A stretch of 64,000 bases of DNA from Treponema phagedenis (GCF_008153345.1 NZ_CP042818.1:2567001-2631000), one strand, 5' to 3'; shown: positions 9,843 to 18,100, counted from the first letter of the stretch. Made by a program: numbers and translations. The notes: generated from the letters alone by a model not told the origin.

Positions 9843-11415
9843 TGTAAAACACGATGATGACCTTGAAACTGAAAAGATAAAATCAAGCAGTAGGCATAAA
9901 ACAGAATCTGCAGAAGTTTCAAAAGAAATCAGTCTGCAAATTAAAAATTTACAAAAAGAGCTTGATGAAAGAAAATATAAAATGGATTTTGTTGCGAATG
10001 TTATCAATGCAAAACCGGAAGTGAATGATGCTTTTCAAAAATACCAAAGGCTTTTGTATAATGACTATATGAAGTATGCGAACCGGAATGACAGTCTCGC
10101 TGAAGAAGCGCAATGTCTTCTTGCACTGCAAAAAGTTGAAAATGATTTAAAATTTATACCATATGATGAAGCCTTACTGAATAAAACCATTGTTGCGGTT
10201 GTCGGTTCTTTTTCCAGCGGAAAATCATCGTTTATTAACAGTTTTTTTGCTTCAAAAAAAATAGTACTTCCAATCGCAATGGATCAAGCAACGGCAATTT
10301 CTTCCTATGTTATGAATGGCTCCGAATTGGATATTACGGGGTTTTCATATAGCGGCGGACGCGTGCAAGTGCCCGAAAATATTTTTAAACTATTTCGTTA
10401 CGGGAAGATTGAAGCATTTAATTTGAATATAAAGAAAATTATTCATCATATCGTTGTTAAAAACAGCTTTGTGAGCAATTTTAATAATCTCTGTTTTATT
10501 GATACACCGGGTTTTGAAGCCGCACATGAAACGGAAAGTGATTATGCGGCAGCCGCAAGTGCAGTCACAAATGCAAATGCAGTACTTTGGTGTTTTAATT
10601 GCGATGCGGGAACATTTACGGATGATGAACTTCATGAACTCGCAACAATACAGGAACAAAACCCTGACTTAAAAATTTATATTGTTGCAAATAAAGCAGA
10701 CTTAAAACCAAGTGATGAATGTGAACAAATTTTAGATACTAGTTACAAACTTTTAATCGATAAAGGAATTAAGTTTGAAGGATTTGGACTTTACAGTGCA
10801 AAAAATAAATTTACAGAACAAGATGAGTCGCTCTCGTATCACAAAGGAATTCCGTTACATGAATTTTTGGAATCGTGCAATGTTCCGAATACAAACAAGG
10901 TAGAAAAAATAGTAGATAAGATTCAAAAAGTATTTGATGCGTATATAGCTGCTGATAAAAAACGAATTGAACATAATAAAAGTTTTATACGAACATTGGC
11001 AATTATTGAAAATAATTTTCGTAAAATTAAAGGTAATATCGAAAATACCCGCGATTATTACAAAGCTCGTTTTGATAAAAAGCGCTATGAAGCTTTTGAT
11101 AGTCAATACGATGATGAGAAAAATGAAAGTGAGTTAGCCGATATTTCAAGTGAGATAAGTAAACTGAAACAAGAACTCAATGTCATGATTAAAAATGACT
11201 TTTCAGATATTGATCAAGCAAGCGACTTATGTGAAAAAATGCAAAAGGTAGTCACAGAAGTTTTTAATGTATCACTTTCGCATATTGCTCGCAGAAGTAA
11301 TTCTCTTTCGTTAAATTCTGAAAAAATAAGTGAGCCTCATTTTTGTATTAACTGTGGTAATCACTTAAAAGCAAATCAAAAGTTTTGTCAAAAATGCGGT
11401 AAGGGGGTTTTATAA
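9835..11415 (+). CDS. Dynamin-like GTPase 3 with C-terminal zinc ribbon
   Basis: This 526-residue protein has all classical G motifs: P-loop GSFSSGKSSFINSFF (~125-139), G3 FIDTPGFEAAH (~221) and G4 VANKADLKP (~283). A helical region follows (~350-490), and the C-terminal 25 residues form a zinc ribbon with two CxxC pairs (CINCG ... CQKCG). The stop overlaps the next start by one base (TAATG), coupling it to a second zinc-ribbon gene. The fusion of a dynamin-like G domain to a zinc ribbon is unusual and suggests docking to a protein or nucleic acid partner. Function is inferred from the G domain and operon only. Confidence 0.8.
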   Translation: MFNVKHDDDLETEKIKSSSRHKTESAEVSKEISLQIKNLQKELDERKYKMDFVANVINAKPEVNDAFQKYQRLLYNDYMKYANRNDSLAEEAQCLLALQKVENDLKFIPYDEALLNKTIVAVVGSFSSGKSSFINSFFASKKIVLPIAMDQATAISSYVMNGSELDITGFSYSGGRVQVPENIFKLFRYGKIEAFNLNIKKIIHHIVVKNSFVSNFNNLCFIDTPGFEAAHETESDYAAAASAVTNANAVLWCFNCDAGTFTDDELHELATIQEQNPDLKIYIVANKADLKPSDECEQILDTSYKLLIDKGIKFEGFGLYSAKNKFTEQDESLSYHKGIPLHEFLESCNVPNTNKVEKIVDKIQKVFDAYIAADKKRIEHNKSFIRTLAIIENNFRKIKGNIENTRDYYKARFDKKRYEAFDSQYDDEKNESELADISSEISKLKQELNVMIKNDFSDIDQASDLCEKMQKVVTEVFNVSLSHIARRSNSLSLNSEKISEPHFCINCGNHLKANQKFCQKCGKGVL

Positions 11416-12089
11416 TGAAATGTCAAAAATGCGGAACTTTGCTGCCGAGTGATGCAAAGTTTTGTGATATGTGCGGTGCAGCACAATTTGAACTACTGCA
11501 ATGTGAGAATTGCAATGCTGAAGTAAATGAACAATGGCAATTTTGTCCTTTTTGCGGCTATGATTTAAAACATCATAAAAACACAAAAGAGCTCTCTTTG
11601 CTTGAAGTACATAAAAGTAAAATAAAAGAAATTGTTTCAAACTATTTACCAAAGATTTATAACGAATGCAATACATTTAAAATTTTTCTTCCTTCCTTAC
11701 TGTTATTGAAGGGAAAAAGCGGTAAAACAGATAAGGAAAATCGAAAGTATTATCATAGCTTTGGTGAAATTCAAGATAACTCTGAACTCTTTTATGCAAT
11801 TGAAACATATATTATTTCGAACATAAAGAGACGCAATATTTACGGATTTATTGAGATTTTTAATTTCAACGCAACGAAACCTATAAATTATCGTGATTGT
11901 CAGTTTAGCTGTTTCGGATTAGTTTTTACCCATGATGTGCTCTATATAAAAACAGATGTAAATAATAAAACTGTTATTCCGTATCTTGAAATATCCGAAA
12001 AATTACACACCGGCATAGCAAGTGAATTCTATCATGCAGACCAACTTGCATATTGCCTTGAAGAAATAAGATCAGTTTTGCGTGATTAA
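11415..12089 (+). CDS. Double zinc-ribbon protein of the GTPase operon
   Basis: This 224-residue protein begins with two zinc ribbons in the first ~50 residues (CQKCG ... CDMCG; CENCN ... CPFCG), each with paired CxxC. The remainder (~60-224) is a soluble alpha/beta region that I do not recognise. It is translationally coupled to GTPase 3, whose own C-terminus is a related ribbon, so the two proteins may bind each other or the same target. It is the last gene of the GTPase operon; two hairpins follow. No catalytic motif is visible. Confidence 0.7.
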   Translation: MKCQKCGTLLPSDAKFCDMCGAAQFELLQCENCNAEVNEQWQFCPFCGYDLKHHKNTKELSLLEVHKSKIKEIVSNYLPKIYNECNTFKIFLPSLLLLKGKSGKTDKENRKYYHSFGEIQDNSELFYAIETYIISNIKRRNIYGFIEIFNFNATKPINYRDCQFSCFGLVFTHDVLYIKTDVNNKTVIPYLEISEKLHTGIASEFYHADQLAYCLEEIRSVLRD

Positions 12090-12281
12090 TTCACTGGTTA
12101 ATTTCTGCACGAGTTACCGTGCCTCATTAGCCGGTCAAGTTTTGCTTGGCAAACCGAATTGCAAAACTCGCTTATTTATCTGTGTGCTTATCGCACACTG
12201 AATTCAGCTTATTCGTGTGCTGAAGCACACTCACCGCTGAATTTATAGGAACTTTATAATTATCTCTAAAGGAGCTTTACA
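12090..12281 (+). terminator. Hairpin-rich gap after the GTPase operon
   Basis: Two small hairpins built on the same core occur at about 12182-12198 (TGTGC ... GCACA) and 12215-12230 (GTGTGC ... GCACAC), and a longer imperfect one (AAGTTTTGC ... GCAAAACT) near 12138-12168. None has a strong T run, so the terminator call is tentative. Confidence 0.4.
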
Positions 12282-12482
12282 ATGATACCTAACAATCCCC
12301 TTACTTCTCCGTCCTCCGGACAACAACAGTACTACAAATGCTTAGACTGTGGACACCGCTTTTCGAAACGCGTCGGAAGTTTTTCTCCGTTCAATGTCGT
12401 AACAAAAGCCTTGTTTCCCATCCGTTGTCCGAAGTGCAAAAGCACAAAGTGCATTCCGCTACCTGACGAGTGGAAGACTTAA
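12282..12482 (+). CDS. Small zinc-ribbon protein
   Basis: This 66-residue protein has two CxxC pairs (C20/C23 and C49/C52) spaced as in a single zinc ribbon, and ends in LPDEWKT. It is preceded by a clear AAAGGAG site. I see no other domain. A 5'-truncated, slightly diverged second copy lies at 15553-15702, so the CBASS genes are bracketed by the two copies. Role unknown; adaptor-like nucleic-acid or protein binding would be typical for such ribbons. Confidence 0.65.
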   Translation: MIPNNPLTSPSSGQQQYYKCLDCGHRFSKRVGSFSPFNVVTKALFPIRCPKCKSTKCIPLPDEWKT

Positions 12483-12739
12483 GGAGAAATCAAACAATAG
12501 GTGGGAGGCAGTAGAAATCTCTCACTTATTTAGCTCTAAAAGTAATATACAGTTAATAAGCTCGTACTATAGCCGCTCACAAGCCGGCAATACTGCCAGC
12601 CACATGCCGATAATGCTGCTACTCATAAAGCTGTCCAATTTATGTACCTGCAAGGTAAAAAAATTAAAAAAAACTATTTACTTTTTGATTAATTATCCCT
12701 ACATTATAGTATGTAAATTACTACAAAGGAGTTTTAAAA
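12483..12739. other. Gap between zinc-ribbon gene and DUF2188 gene
   Basis: No gene seen. The AT-rich part around 12660-12725, ending in TATAGTATGTAAAT, may hold the promoter for the CBASS genes, and an AAAGGAG site sits just before 12740. Confidence 0.4.
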
Positions 12740-12964
12740 ATGGTAGATTCACATCACATTGTACCCAATCCGGAAGGTGGCTGGGATGTTAAACGAGCAG
12801 GAAGCAACAGAGCCTCTATCCATGTAGATACAAAACAAGAAGCGATTGATAAAGGTCGGGAGTTGAGCCGTAAACATGGCACTGAATTATTTATTCATGC
12901 TAAAGACGGTAGTATTCAAGAAAGAGACTCTCATGGGAATGATCCTCGTAATGTAAAAGGATAA
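12740..12964 (+). CDS. DUF2188-family small protein
   Basis: This 74-residue protein reads HHIVPNPEGGWDVKRAGSNR, then a Lys/Glu helix with KQEAIDKGRELSRKHGTELF and a terminal IHAKDGSIQERDSHGNDPR. This is the DUF2188 pattern (a single beta-rich repeat also seen in YdfB-like proteins). It has a strong AAAGGAG site. It immediately precedes the patatin gene (27-base gap). No biochemical function is established; the position suggests an accessory role with the CBASS genes. Confidence 0.75.
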   Translation: MVDSHHIVPNPEGGWDVKRAGSNRASIHVDTKQEAIDKGRELSRKHGTELFIHAKDGSIQERDSHGNDPRNVKG

Positions 12965-12991
12965 GATATATAGTGGACTCTGTTTTAACTA

Positions 12992-13972
12992 TTGACAGCA
13001 AAAAAAACACAAAAAGCTTTCAACATACTTTCTATCGATGGCGGTGGTATATTGGGGCTTTATTCCGCAAAGATACTTACCCTTATTGAGAAAGAGTTTT
13101 TTACAAAAGAAGAAACTTATGCATCAAAATTTGATTTAATCGCAGGAACATCTACCGGCGGCATTATTGCTTTGGGCTTGGCATTAGGTAGAAAAGCCTG
13201 TGAAATTGTTTCGTTTTATGAAAAATACGGGAATCAAATATTTAATAAAAAGTGGTATACAAAATTATGTTGGCTAATTACATACAGATACTCGGCTTTG
13301 CCATTATGCGAAGCGCTCACAAAATTTTTTGATAATAAAAAGGTCAAAGACTGCCAAACAAAAATCTTGATCCCTGCGATTGATGTATCAAATTGTCAAC
13401 CGCTTATTTTTAAAACAGATCACAATGGAAGTTTAACACGCGACCTTAATACAAAATTAGTAGATATTGCACTTGCGACCTCGGCTGCTCCTACTTATTT
13501 TCCGCTACATCGTTTTGGTAATTATCGGGGACTTGTAGACGGCGGCTTATGGCAAAACAATCCGGCTCTTTTTGCTGTGATCGAAGCTTGTACCTATTTT
13601 GTAGGTGCAGATAAGGAATACGAAAGAATAAATGTTTTATCGATAGGAAATCCGTTATCAGCAATTAAAGAAACCGTTTCGGTTGAAGACAGAAAATCCG
13701 GCTTAATAAAGTGGATGAATAAAATAGTTTCCGTTCCTATGAAAATATCCTCGTTTGGAACGGATGATATTTTAAGCTTTATTTCCAGAAATAAAGCTCT
13801 TTTTGTAGAAAAATATTTAAGAATTGAAAGCAAAAATTTAGCTAATAAAAAAGAATATAAAAAATTATCATTGGATTATGTCAGTCCGAGGGCGTATTCT
13901 ATGTTATCCGAATTAAGTAATCATGATTTTAATAAGAACAAATCGGATATAATAAAATTTTTTAAGGAGTAA
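12992..13972 (+). CDS. CBASS effector: patatin-like phospholipase (CapV-like)
   Basis: This 326-residue protein has the full patatin dyad: the oxyanion-hole motif DGGGILGLYSA (residues 16-26), the nucleophile elbow GTSTGG with Ser54, and Asp183 in VDGGLW. Patatins of this type hydrolyse membrane phospholipids; CapV is activated by a cyclic dinucleotide from the neighbouring synthase and degrades the inner membrane of infected cells. The only in-frame start near the homology is TTG at 12992 with a weak upstream site. The next gene starts 4 bases after its stop, so they form one operon with the synthase. Effector role is inferred from context and the close match to the capV-dncV gene order. Confidence 0.85.
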   Translation: MTAKKTQKAFNILSIDGGGILGLYSAKILTLIEKEFFTKEETYASKFDLIAGTSTGGIIALGLALGRKACEIVSFYEKYGNQIFNKKWYTKLCWLITYRYSALPLCEALTKFFDNKKVKDCQTKILIPAIDVSNCQPLIFKTDHNGSLTRDLNTKLVDIALATSAAPTYFPLHRFGNYRGLVDGGLWQNNPALFAVIEACTYFVGADKEYERINVLSIGNPLSAIKETVSVEDRKSGLIKWMNKIVSVPMKISSFGTDDILSFISRNKALFVEKYLRIESKNLANKKEYKKLSLDYVSPRAYSMLSELSNHDFNKNKSDIIKFFKE

Positions 13973-13976
13973 AATT

Positions 13977-14907
13977 ATGACAAATTTACATCAAGCTTTT
14001 ATTGATTTTGATAGTAAAATTAAACTGACTAAAAAGAAAAAAGAAGAGCTTCTTCATCGACGAGATGTTGTTCGCGATAAAATACGAAAATATTTTAAAG
14101 ATGAATTAAAATTAAATCAGCCCAAATTTATGTCGCAAGGTTCTTTTACAATTAACACGGCATTAAATCCGATTGGTGATAATGAAGTGGATATTGATGA
14201 TGGAATCTATTTGCAACATTTATTAGAAAATGAAACTACCTGGCCCACACCGAAAGAAGCTCATAAACTTATTACCGATGCTTTAGAAGCTCATACAAAA
14301 GACGGATGTAAAGATAAAACTTCTTGTGTGCGTCTCATTTATGCAGGAGATTTTCATATTGATTTTCCTATTTATGTTATGAAAAAGAACCATGCAAAAC
14401 TGGCGGATATAGAATTAAATAAATGGATTGCAAGTGATTCAAAAGAGTTTAAAGACTGGTTTTTATAAATACAGAGAAAATGAACAAACTAATCGTGTTA
14501 TACGATATTTAAAAGCATGGCGCGATTATAGACGATTTGATTTTTCAAGCATTGAATTAACCATTTTAGCCGTAAATAATTTTTGCAAAGATGAGCTGGA
14601 TGATGTTGCATTACATAACACCTTAAGCAAATGCTTGCTATCACTTAATAAAAACAGTAAAATATTGAAGCCTGTTTCTCCGTATGAAGATTTATGGAAA
14701 AATTATTCAAAGGAGGAAAAACAATTACTAATCACAAATTTAAGTGATTTATACGATGATATTACAGCTGCAATAAAAAATGCTTCCAACAACCGAGCTT
14801 CCCTTATCTTGCAAGAACAATTTGGTGATAGGTTTCCTAAGTTGGAAGATAAAAAAACCGCTCCCATTAAAGAATTTAATAGAGGAGCAAAACCTTGGGA
14901 AATATAG
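13977..14907 (+). pseudogene. CBASS cGAS/DncV-like nucleotidyltransferase, split by a frameshift
   Basis: The N-terminal frame (13977-14468) has the CD-NTase signature: GS at residues 55-56, DID at 72-74 followed by DGIYL, and a third acidic site in HIDFPIYV (Asp129). The 'EVDIDDGIYL' form is like DncV (clade A, cyclic dinucleotide makers). The C-terminal frame continues in +1 from about 14460. Removing one T from the five-T run near 14460 joins them as FKDWFYKYRENEQ, giving about 309 residues, the usual length. So the gene is intact except for one base in a homopolymer: real inactivation, slippage or read error. Its end overlaps the E2 start by 13 bases. It should make the second messenger that activates the patatin. 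Confidence 0.82.
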
Positions 14908-15545
14908 AATCAAGTATTGATTGTATTAGAAGAGAATTCCCGGAAGTTTCGATACAAAGAAAAGGTGCTCAGGTAATTTTTGAAGGGCGTTTTATTTTAC
15001 GCGGTAAATATAAAGGTTTTGTTATGGAAGCCGCCCCAAGATTAAAAATAATTATGAACAATAATTATCCTGACATTCCACCGGAAGTATTTGATGTTGA
15101 TAATGCTATTGATTATGATCATAAATTTAAAGACGGTGCACTATGCGTTGCAACGCCAATTGATATTTCGTTAGGTTTGCTAAATTCTAAATCCATATCC
15201 GACTATATTAACCTCTTTCTTATTCCATATTTTATTTCTTTTAAATACTGGAAACAATCCGGTAAAAAAAAAGATATTTACGGAGATCGCAGCCATGGTT
15301 ACGAAGGGTATATTGAAACTTTGACTGATTTTTTTGATCTATCCTATAGTGATAAAAATAAAGTTATTTTACCGCTAGCTTGGGCAGCTAAAATTAAAAA
15401 ATTTAAAAAACTGTTTTCTAAAGAACAACAACCTCTCCTTATAAAAAAATATATTACCAAAATTGAACGATTAAGAAGAATAGGATTTGATAATTTAAAA
15501 AAATATTACAAAGATATTATAAAAACCGTCAATTTTATAGAATAA
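14895..15545 (+). CDS. CBASS E2-like ubiquitin-conjugating protein (short type II)
   Basis: This 216-residue protein has an E2 (UBC-fold) domain in its first ~130 residues: the YPDIPPEVF element (59-67) and the catalytic cysteine Cys84 in GALCVATP. The C-terminal ~80 residues are Lys-rich helices. The start is TTG at 14895, behind a GAGGAG site, overlapping the synthase gene. CBASS loci with a lone E2 (no E1, no JAB peptidase) are known; the E2 conjugates the C-terminus of the cGAS-like enzyme to targets and primes it. No E1 or JAB gene is seen nearby, which fits that type. The synthase's terminal residues here are WEI, not glycine. Confidence 0.8.
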   Translation: MGNIESSIDCIRREFPEVSIQRKGAQVIFEGRFILRGKYKGFVMEAAPRLKIIMNNNYPDIPPEVFDVDNAIDYDHKFKDGALCVATPIDISLGLLNSKSISDYINLFLIPYFISFKYWKQSGKKKDIYGDRSHGYEGYIETLTDFFDLSYSDKNKVILPLAWAAKIKKFKKLFSKEQQPLLIKKYITKIERLRRIGFDNLKKYYKDIIKTVNFIE

Positions 15546-15552
15546 TAATCTA

Positions 15553-15702
15553 TACAAATGCTTAGACTGTGGATACGGCTTTTCGAAACGAGTCGGAAGT
15601 TTTTCTCCGTTCAATGTCATAGCAAAAGCCTTGTTTCCCATCCGCTGCCCGAAGTGCAAAAGCACAGAGTGCATTCCGCTACCGGAGGAGTGGAAGACTT
15701 AA
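15553..15702 (+). pseudogene. 5'-truncated copy of the small zinc-ribbon gene
   Basis: The sequence translates to a diverged copy of residues 18-66 of the protein at 12282, keeping all four cysteines (CLDCG ... CPKCK) and the end LPEEWKT, but it lacks the start codon and first ~17 residues. Homology begins about 8 bases after the E2 stop. It marks the right edge of the CBASS insertion or duplication. Confidence 0.75.
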
Positions 15703-15715
15703 GGAGAATGATAAA

Positions 15716-16189
15716 ATGAAAAAGAATCTAGCTATTCAGCCCGCTCAGGCGATATCCTTGTCGGAGGAACTTCAAAGGGGCGACATTATTTTTGTGAATA
15801 AGGGTTTATACAAGCATTACGGAATTTATATCGGCAATAACACAGTTGTTCACTACTCCGATAAAAGCAGCAATTTTGGGGTGGATATAAAAGTACAAGA
15901 AGCGAGTCTTGCCGATTTTGCAGACGGTTTTGAAGTAAAAGTGTGCCGGCTTGACCCGAAAAAGTATACACTGTACTCTGCGGATGAAACGGTTAAAAGA
16001 GCATATTTACGACTCGGAGAAAAAAAGTACAACCTCATTTTTAACAACTGCGAGCATTTTGCCGTGTGGTGTAAAACCGGTATTTCCGATTCGGCACAAG
16101 TGCATCAAGCCGTGACCGCTGCCGTCGTCATATCGATTGGAGCGATTGTAGCCGGTGTGTTGAAAATGCTTAACCGAGATGAGGAGTAA
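15716..16189 (+). CDS. LRAT/H-rev107-like acyltransferase or phospholipase, membrane-anchored
   Basis: This 157-residue protein has the LRAT (NlpC/P60-related) fold signature: His34 in KHYGIYIG, His46 in VVHYS, and the nucleophile Cys112 in NNCEHFAVWC. The C-terminal hydrophobic segment (~133-149, AVVISIGAIVAGVL) looks like a membrane anchor, as in vertebrate PLAAT phospholipases. The family transfers or hydrolyses acyl groups of phospholipids. It has a good AAGGAG site and stands between the CBASS block and the right copy of the membrane protein. Position suggests another membrane-targeting defence effector, but that is inference. Confidence 0.78.
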   Translation: MKKNLAIQPAQAISLSEELQRGDIIFVNKGLYKHYGIYIGNNTVVHYSDKSSNFGVDIKVQEASLADFADGFEVKVCRLDPKKYTLYSADETVKRAYLRLGEKKYNLIFNNCEHFAVWCKTGISDSAQVHQAVTAAVVISIGAIVAGVLKMLNRDEE

Positions 16190-16211
16190 TGGTTGAGAAT
16201 GAAGAAACCGC

Positions 16212-16760
16212 TTGCTTTTTGAAGGCTTAAATCAAAAAGCGAACAAAATATTTTTGAGTTCACAAGAGAAGGAACTTGTGAGAGAAGGAGAGAAATTATG
16301 AGTGAAATAATCGTAAGAACAAAGAATGATTTTGAACGTGTGAAAAAAGAGCTTCCGGATAAAATAATATTTGAAGGTGAAATGGCAAAAGGAATTAAAA
16401 AGGCTCTCAAAGCTAAAAAAATTCGAAAGGGCGTTGCTATTGGTGGTGGTGTTCTCGGTATCGGTGGACTTATTGCAGGAGTGATATTAGCACCGGTAAC
16501 CGGCGGTTTATCATTAGTTGGTGCTGCACCGGCTAGTCTTGCCGCTGCGATTGCTTTTGGCGGAACAACAATAGTTCTTACAACAGCTGAAGTAGCAATT
16601 ATTGCTGGAGTAGTTGCTTTCGCTATTGGGATAGCAGCTTCGGTCATAAAAGATGTACTAAAAAACTACGAAGAATGTGAAGTGAAAAATGGAAGAGTAG
16701 TACTGAGAAGAAAACAAACAACTGAGAAATAATTATTTCCAAAGGAGTAAAAATATGGAA
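16212..16760 (+). repeat. Right copy of the 549-bp direct repeat
   Basis: This is nearly identical to 5156-5704, same orientation. Identity ends right after ATGGAA of the following frame, beyond which the two loci differ completely. The sharp 3' boundary at a start codon suggests recent duplication or gene conversion. Confidence 0.9.
16298..16732 (+). CDS. Small glycine-rich membrane protein, copy B
   Basis: This is identical to the protein at 5242 except for Ala in place of Thr in SLTAA (residue ~82) plus silent changes. It has the same two glycine-rich hydrophobic segments and Lys-rich N-terminus. Unlike copy A, it is followed by only a short frame, not by a GTPase. Function unknown; see copy A. 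Confidence 0.7.
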   Translation: MSEIIVRTKNDFERVKKELPDKIIFEGEMAKGIKKALKAKKIRKGVAIGGGVLGIGGLIAGVILAPVTGGLSLVGAAPASLAAAIAFGGTTIVLTTAEVAIIAGVVAFAIGIAASVIKDVLKNYEECEVKNGRVVLRRKQTTEK

Positions 16761-16887
16761 AGAACTGATTTTGATAAAAATTTTGAAGCCATTTTTGAAA
16801 ATAAAATGATGTTTTCTATTATAGAAAAAAAAATAAAGTCAAGTGTTTTTTTTATTTTGTCCCATGTACTTGTCAAGACACAATAGA
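16755..16887 (+). pseudogene. Short frame after membrane protein copy B, probably a gene remnant
   Basis: The ATG at 16755 has the same AAAGGAG site as GTPase 1 but leads to only about 43 codons (MERTDFDKNFEAIFENKMM...), ending at a TAG near 16885. No P-loop is reached. It could be a remnant of a fourth GTPase or effector gene cut by the island boundary. Confidence 0.4.
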
Positions 16888-17113
16888 AATCTCCCCTATT
16901 CTATCTCTCGCCGTCCCCTTTTGAGTTATAGTATAATGACGGGCTAGCCTCCTTTCCTTGCTTTTGTTTCGTTCCGTAAAATCCAACTCCGCGTTATTAA
17001 AGATTAATTTAATTGTGCCATACTGCTTCTCAACGCTTTTATTAAAAAAGCCGTTACTTTAAGTCAGCTGCAAGATAAATAAAATGCTTGCCTCTTGCCT
17101 CCGCTCACGTACT
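16888..17113 (-). other. Island edge with an unidentified coding remnant
   Basis: On the minus strand an open stretch of about 58 codons (roughly 17059-16885), with EKQYGTIKLIFNNAELDF and a Lys/Arg-rich tail, looks coding but lacks a start and is preceded by a stop. I do not recognise it. Otherwise nothing is seen. Confidence 0.3.
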
Positions 17114-18100
17114 TCAATTCTCCCCTGCCGAATCCGCCATGCGTTTAATTTCGCTTTTCCACTCGACAACAAAAAAAACAGGACTAATCGGCCGTGCATT
17201 TGAGCCTTGCGACAACACCCATTCAAGAACGCGATAAGTTTGTGCAGACGAAAAAGTAATTTCCGTAATGCCTTCATCATCGTAATCGATTATTTTCTGA
17301 TCATCAGCCCAAAGATAATCTTTGACATATTGGCGGGCGGGACCGTAAAATTGAATAGTGTATTTTTGCACCGTCGTTTCAATAAACGAGCCGAACTTTC
17401 CGCCACCGCATCGGGAAGAAAAGTCAAAATCTTTCGGCAGGCGAAACTTGTTTTTAGTTACGATGAGATTCCGCATTCGCGAAAGACAAAAGAGGCGTTC
17501 CGCATTCCGCAACTCACAAAAGCCGAATACAAAACATAAACCTTCGTCAATTAAAATCTGGTACGGGTGCACACGTCGGTGCGTCGTTTCGGTGCGGTGC
17601 CTTCCGTTGTAATCAAATTCAATGATCGCACTATTGCGCATTGCCGTATAGACTTTATTCCAAACCTTCTCGCCAATCCGTATCGGCGGGACGGGCGGAA
17701 CAGTAATCCGCTGCATACATTCGGTATCGTATGCTACATTCTGAGGCAATAGCATATCGAGAACATCACGCACCTCTTTATAAAGCGGCGTGCCTTTGTA
17801 GTGAGCCAGTAAAATTTTCACTTGAGAAAGAATACTTGCATCTTTCGGCGAAAGTGCGGTAAACGGCAGCGTATAGTCCCTTGAGTAGCAATAGCCTCTT
17901 TTTGTATAGTCATATATAATCGGGGCATAAAACCTATCGCGTAAAAATTCGATGTCGCGGTTTATGGTCGATACACTGCATTCAAGTTTTTTGGCAAGCT
18001 GCGTACAATTCGGGTAAGATACCGCACTCAGTTCTTGGTGAATATACACAAGCCGTTCCAACATCAAATGATTTACTTCAAGCCGTTTTGTTTTTGACAT
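17114..18100 (-). CDS. WYL-domain transcriptional regulator 2
   Basis: This 328-residue protein is a diverged paralogue of the regulator at 3665. It has an N-terminal winged HTH (residues ~14-55, CSVSTINRDIEFLRDRFYAP), a WYL domain (~150-235, IEFDYNGRHR then HPYQILIDEG and CFVFGFCELR) and a C-terminal WCX domain (~245-320). It faces the island from the right, so both WYL genes point inward. The family senses nucleotides, oligonucleotides or other ligands. Control of the CBASS or GTPase operons is a reasonable guess by analogy with CapW, but no operator was identified. Confidence 0.78.
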   Translation of the reverse strand: MSKTKRLEVNHLMLERLVYIHQELSAVSYPNCTQLAKKLECSVSTINRDIEFLRDRFYAPIIYDYTKRGYCYSRDYTLPFTALSPKDASILSQVKILLAHYKGTPLYKEVRDVLDMLLPQNVAYDTECMQRITVPPVPPIRIGEKVWNKVYTAMRNSAIIEFDYNGRHRTETTHRRVHPYQILIDEGLCFVFGFCELRNAERLFCLSRMRNLIVTKNKFRLPKDFDFSSRCGGGKFGSFIETTVQKYTIQFYGPARQYVKDYLWADDQKIIDYDDEGITEITFSSAQTYRVLEWVLSQGSNARPISPVFFVVEWKSEIKRMADSAGEN

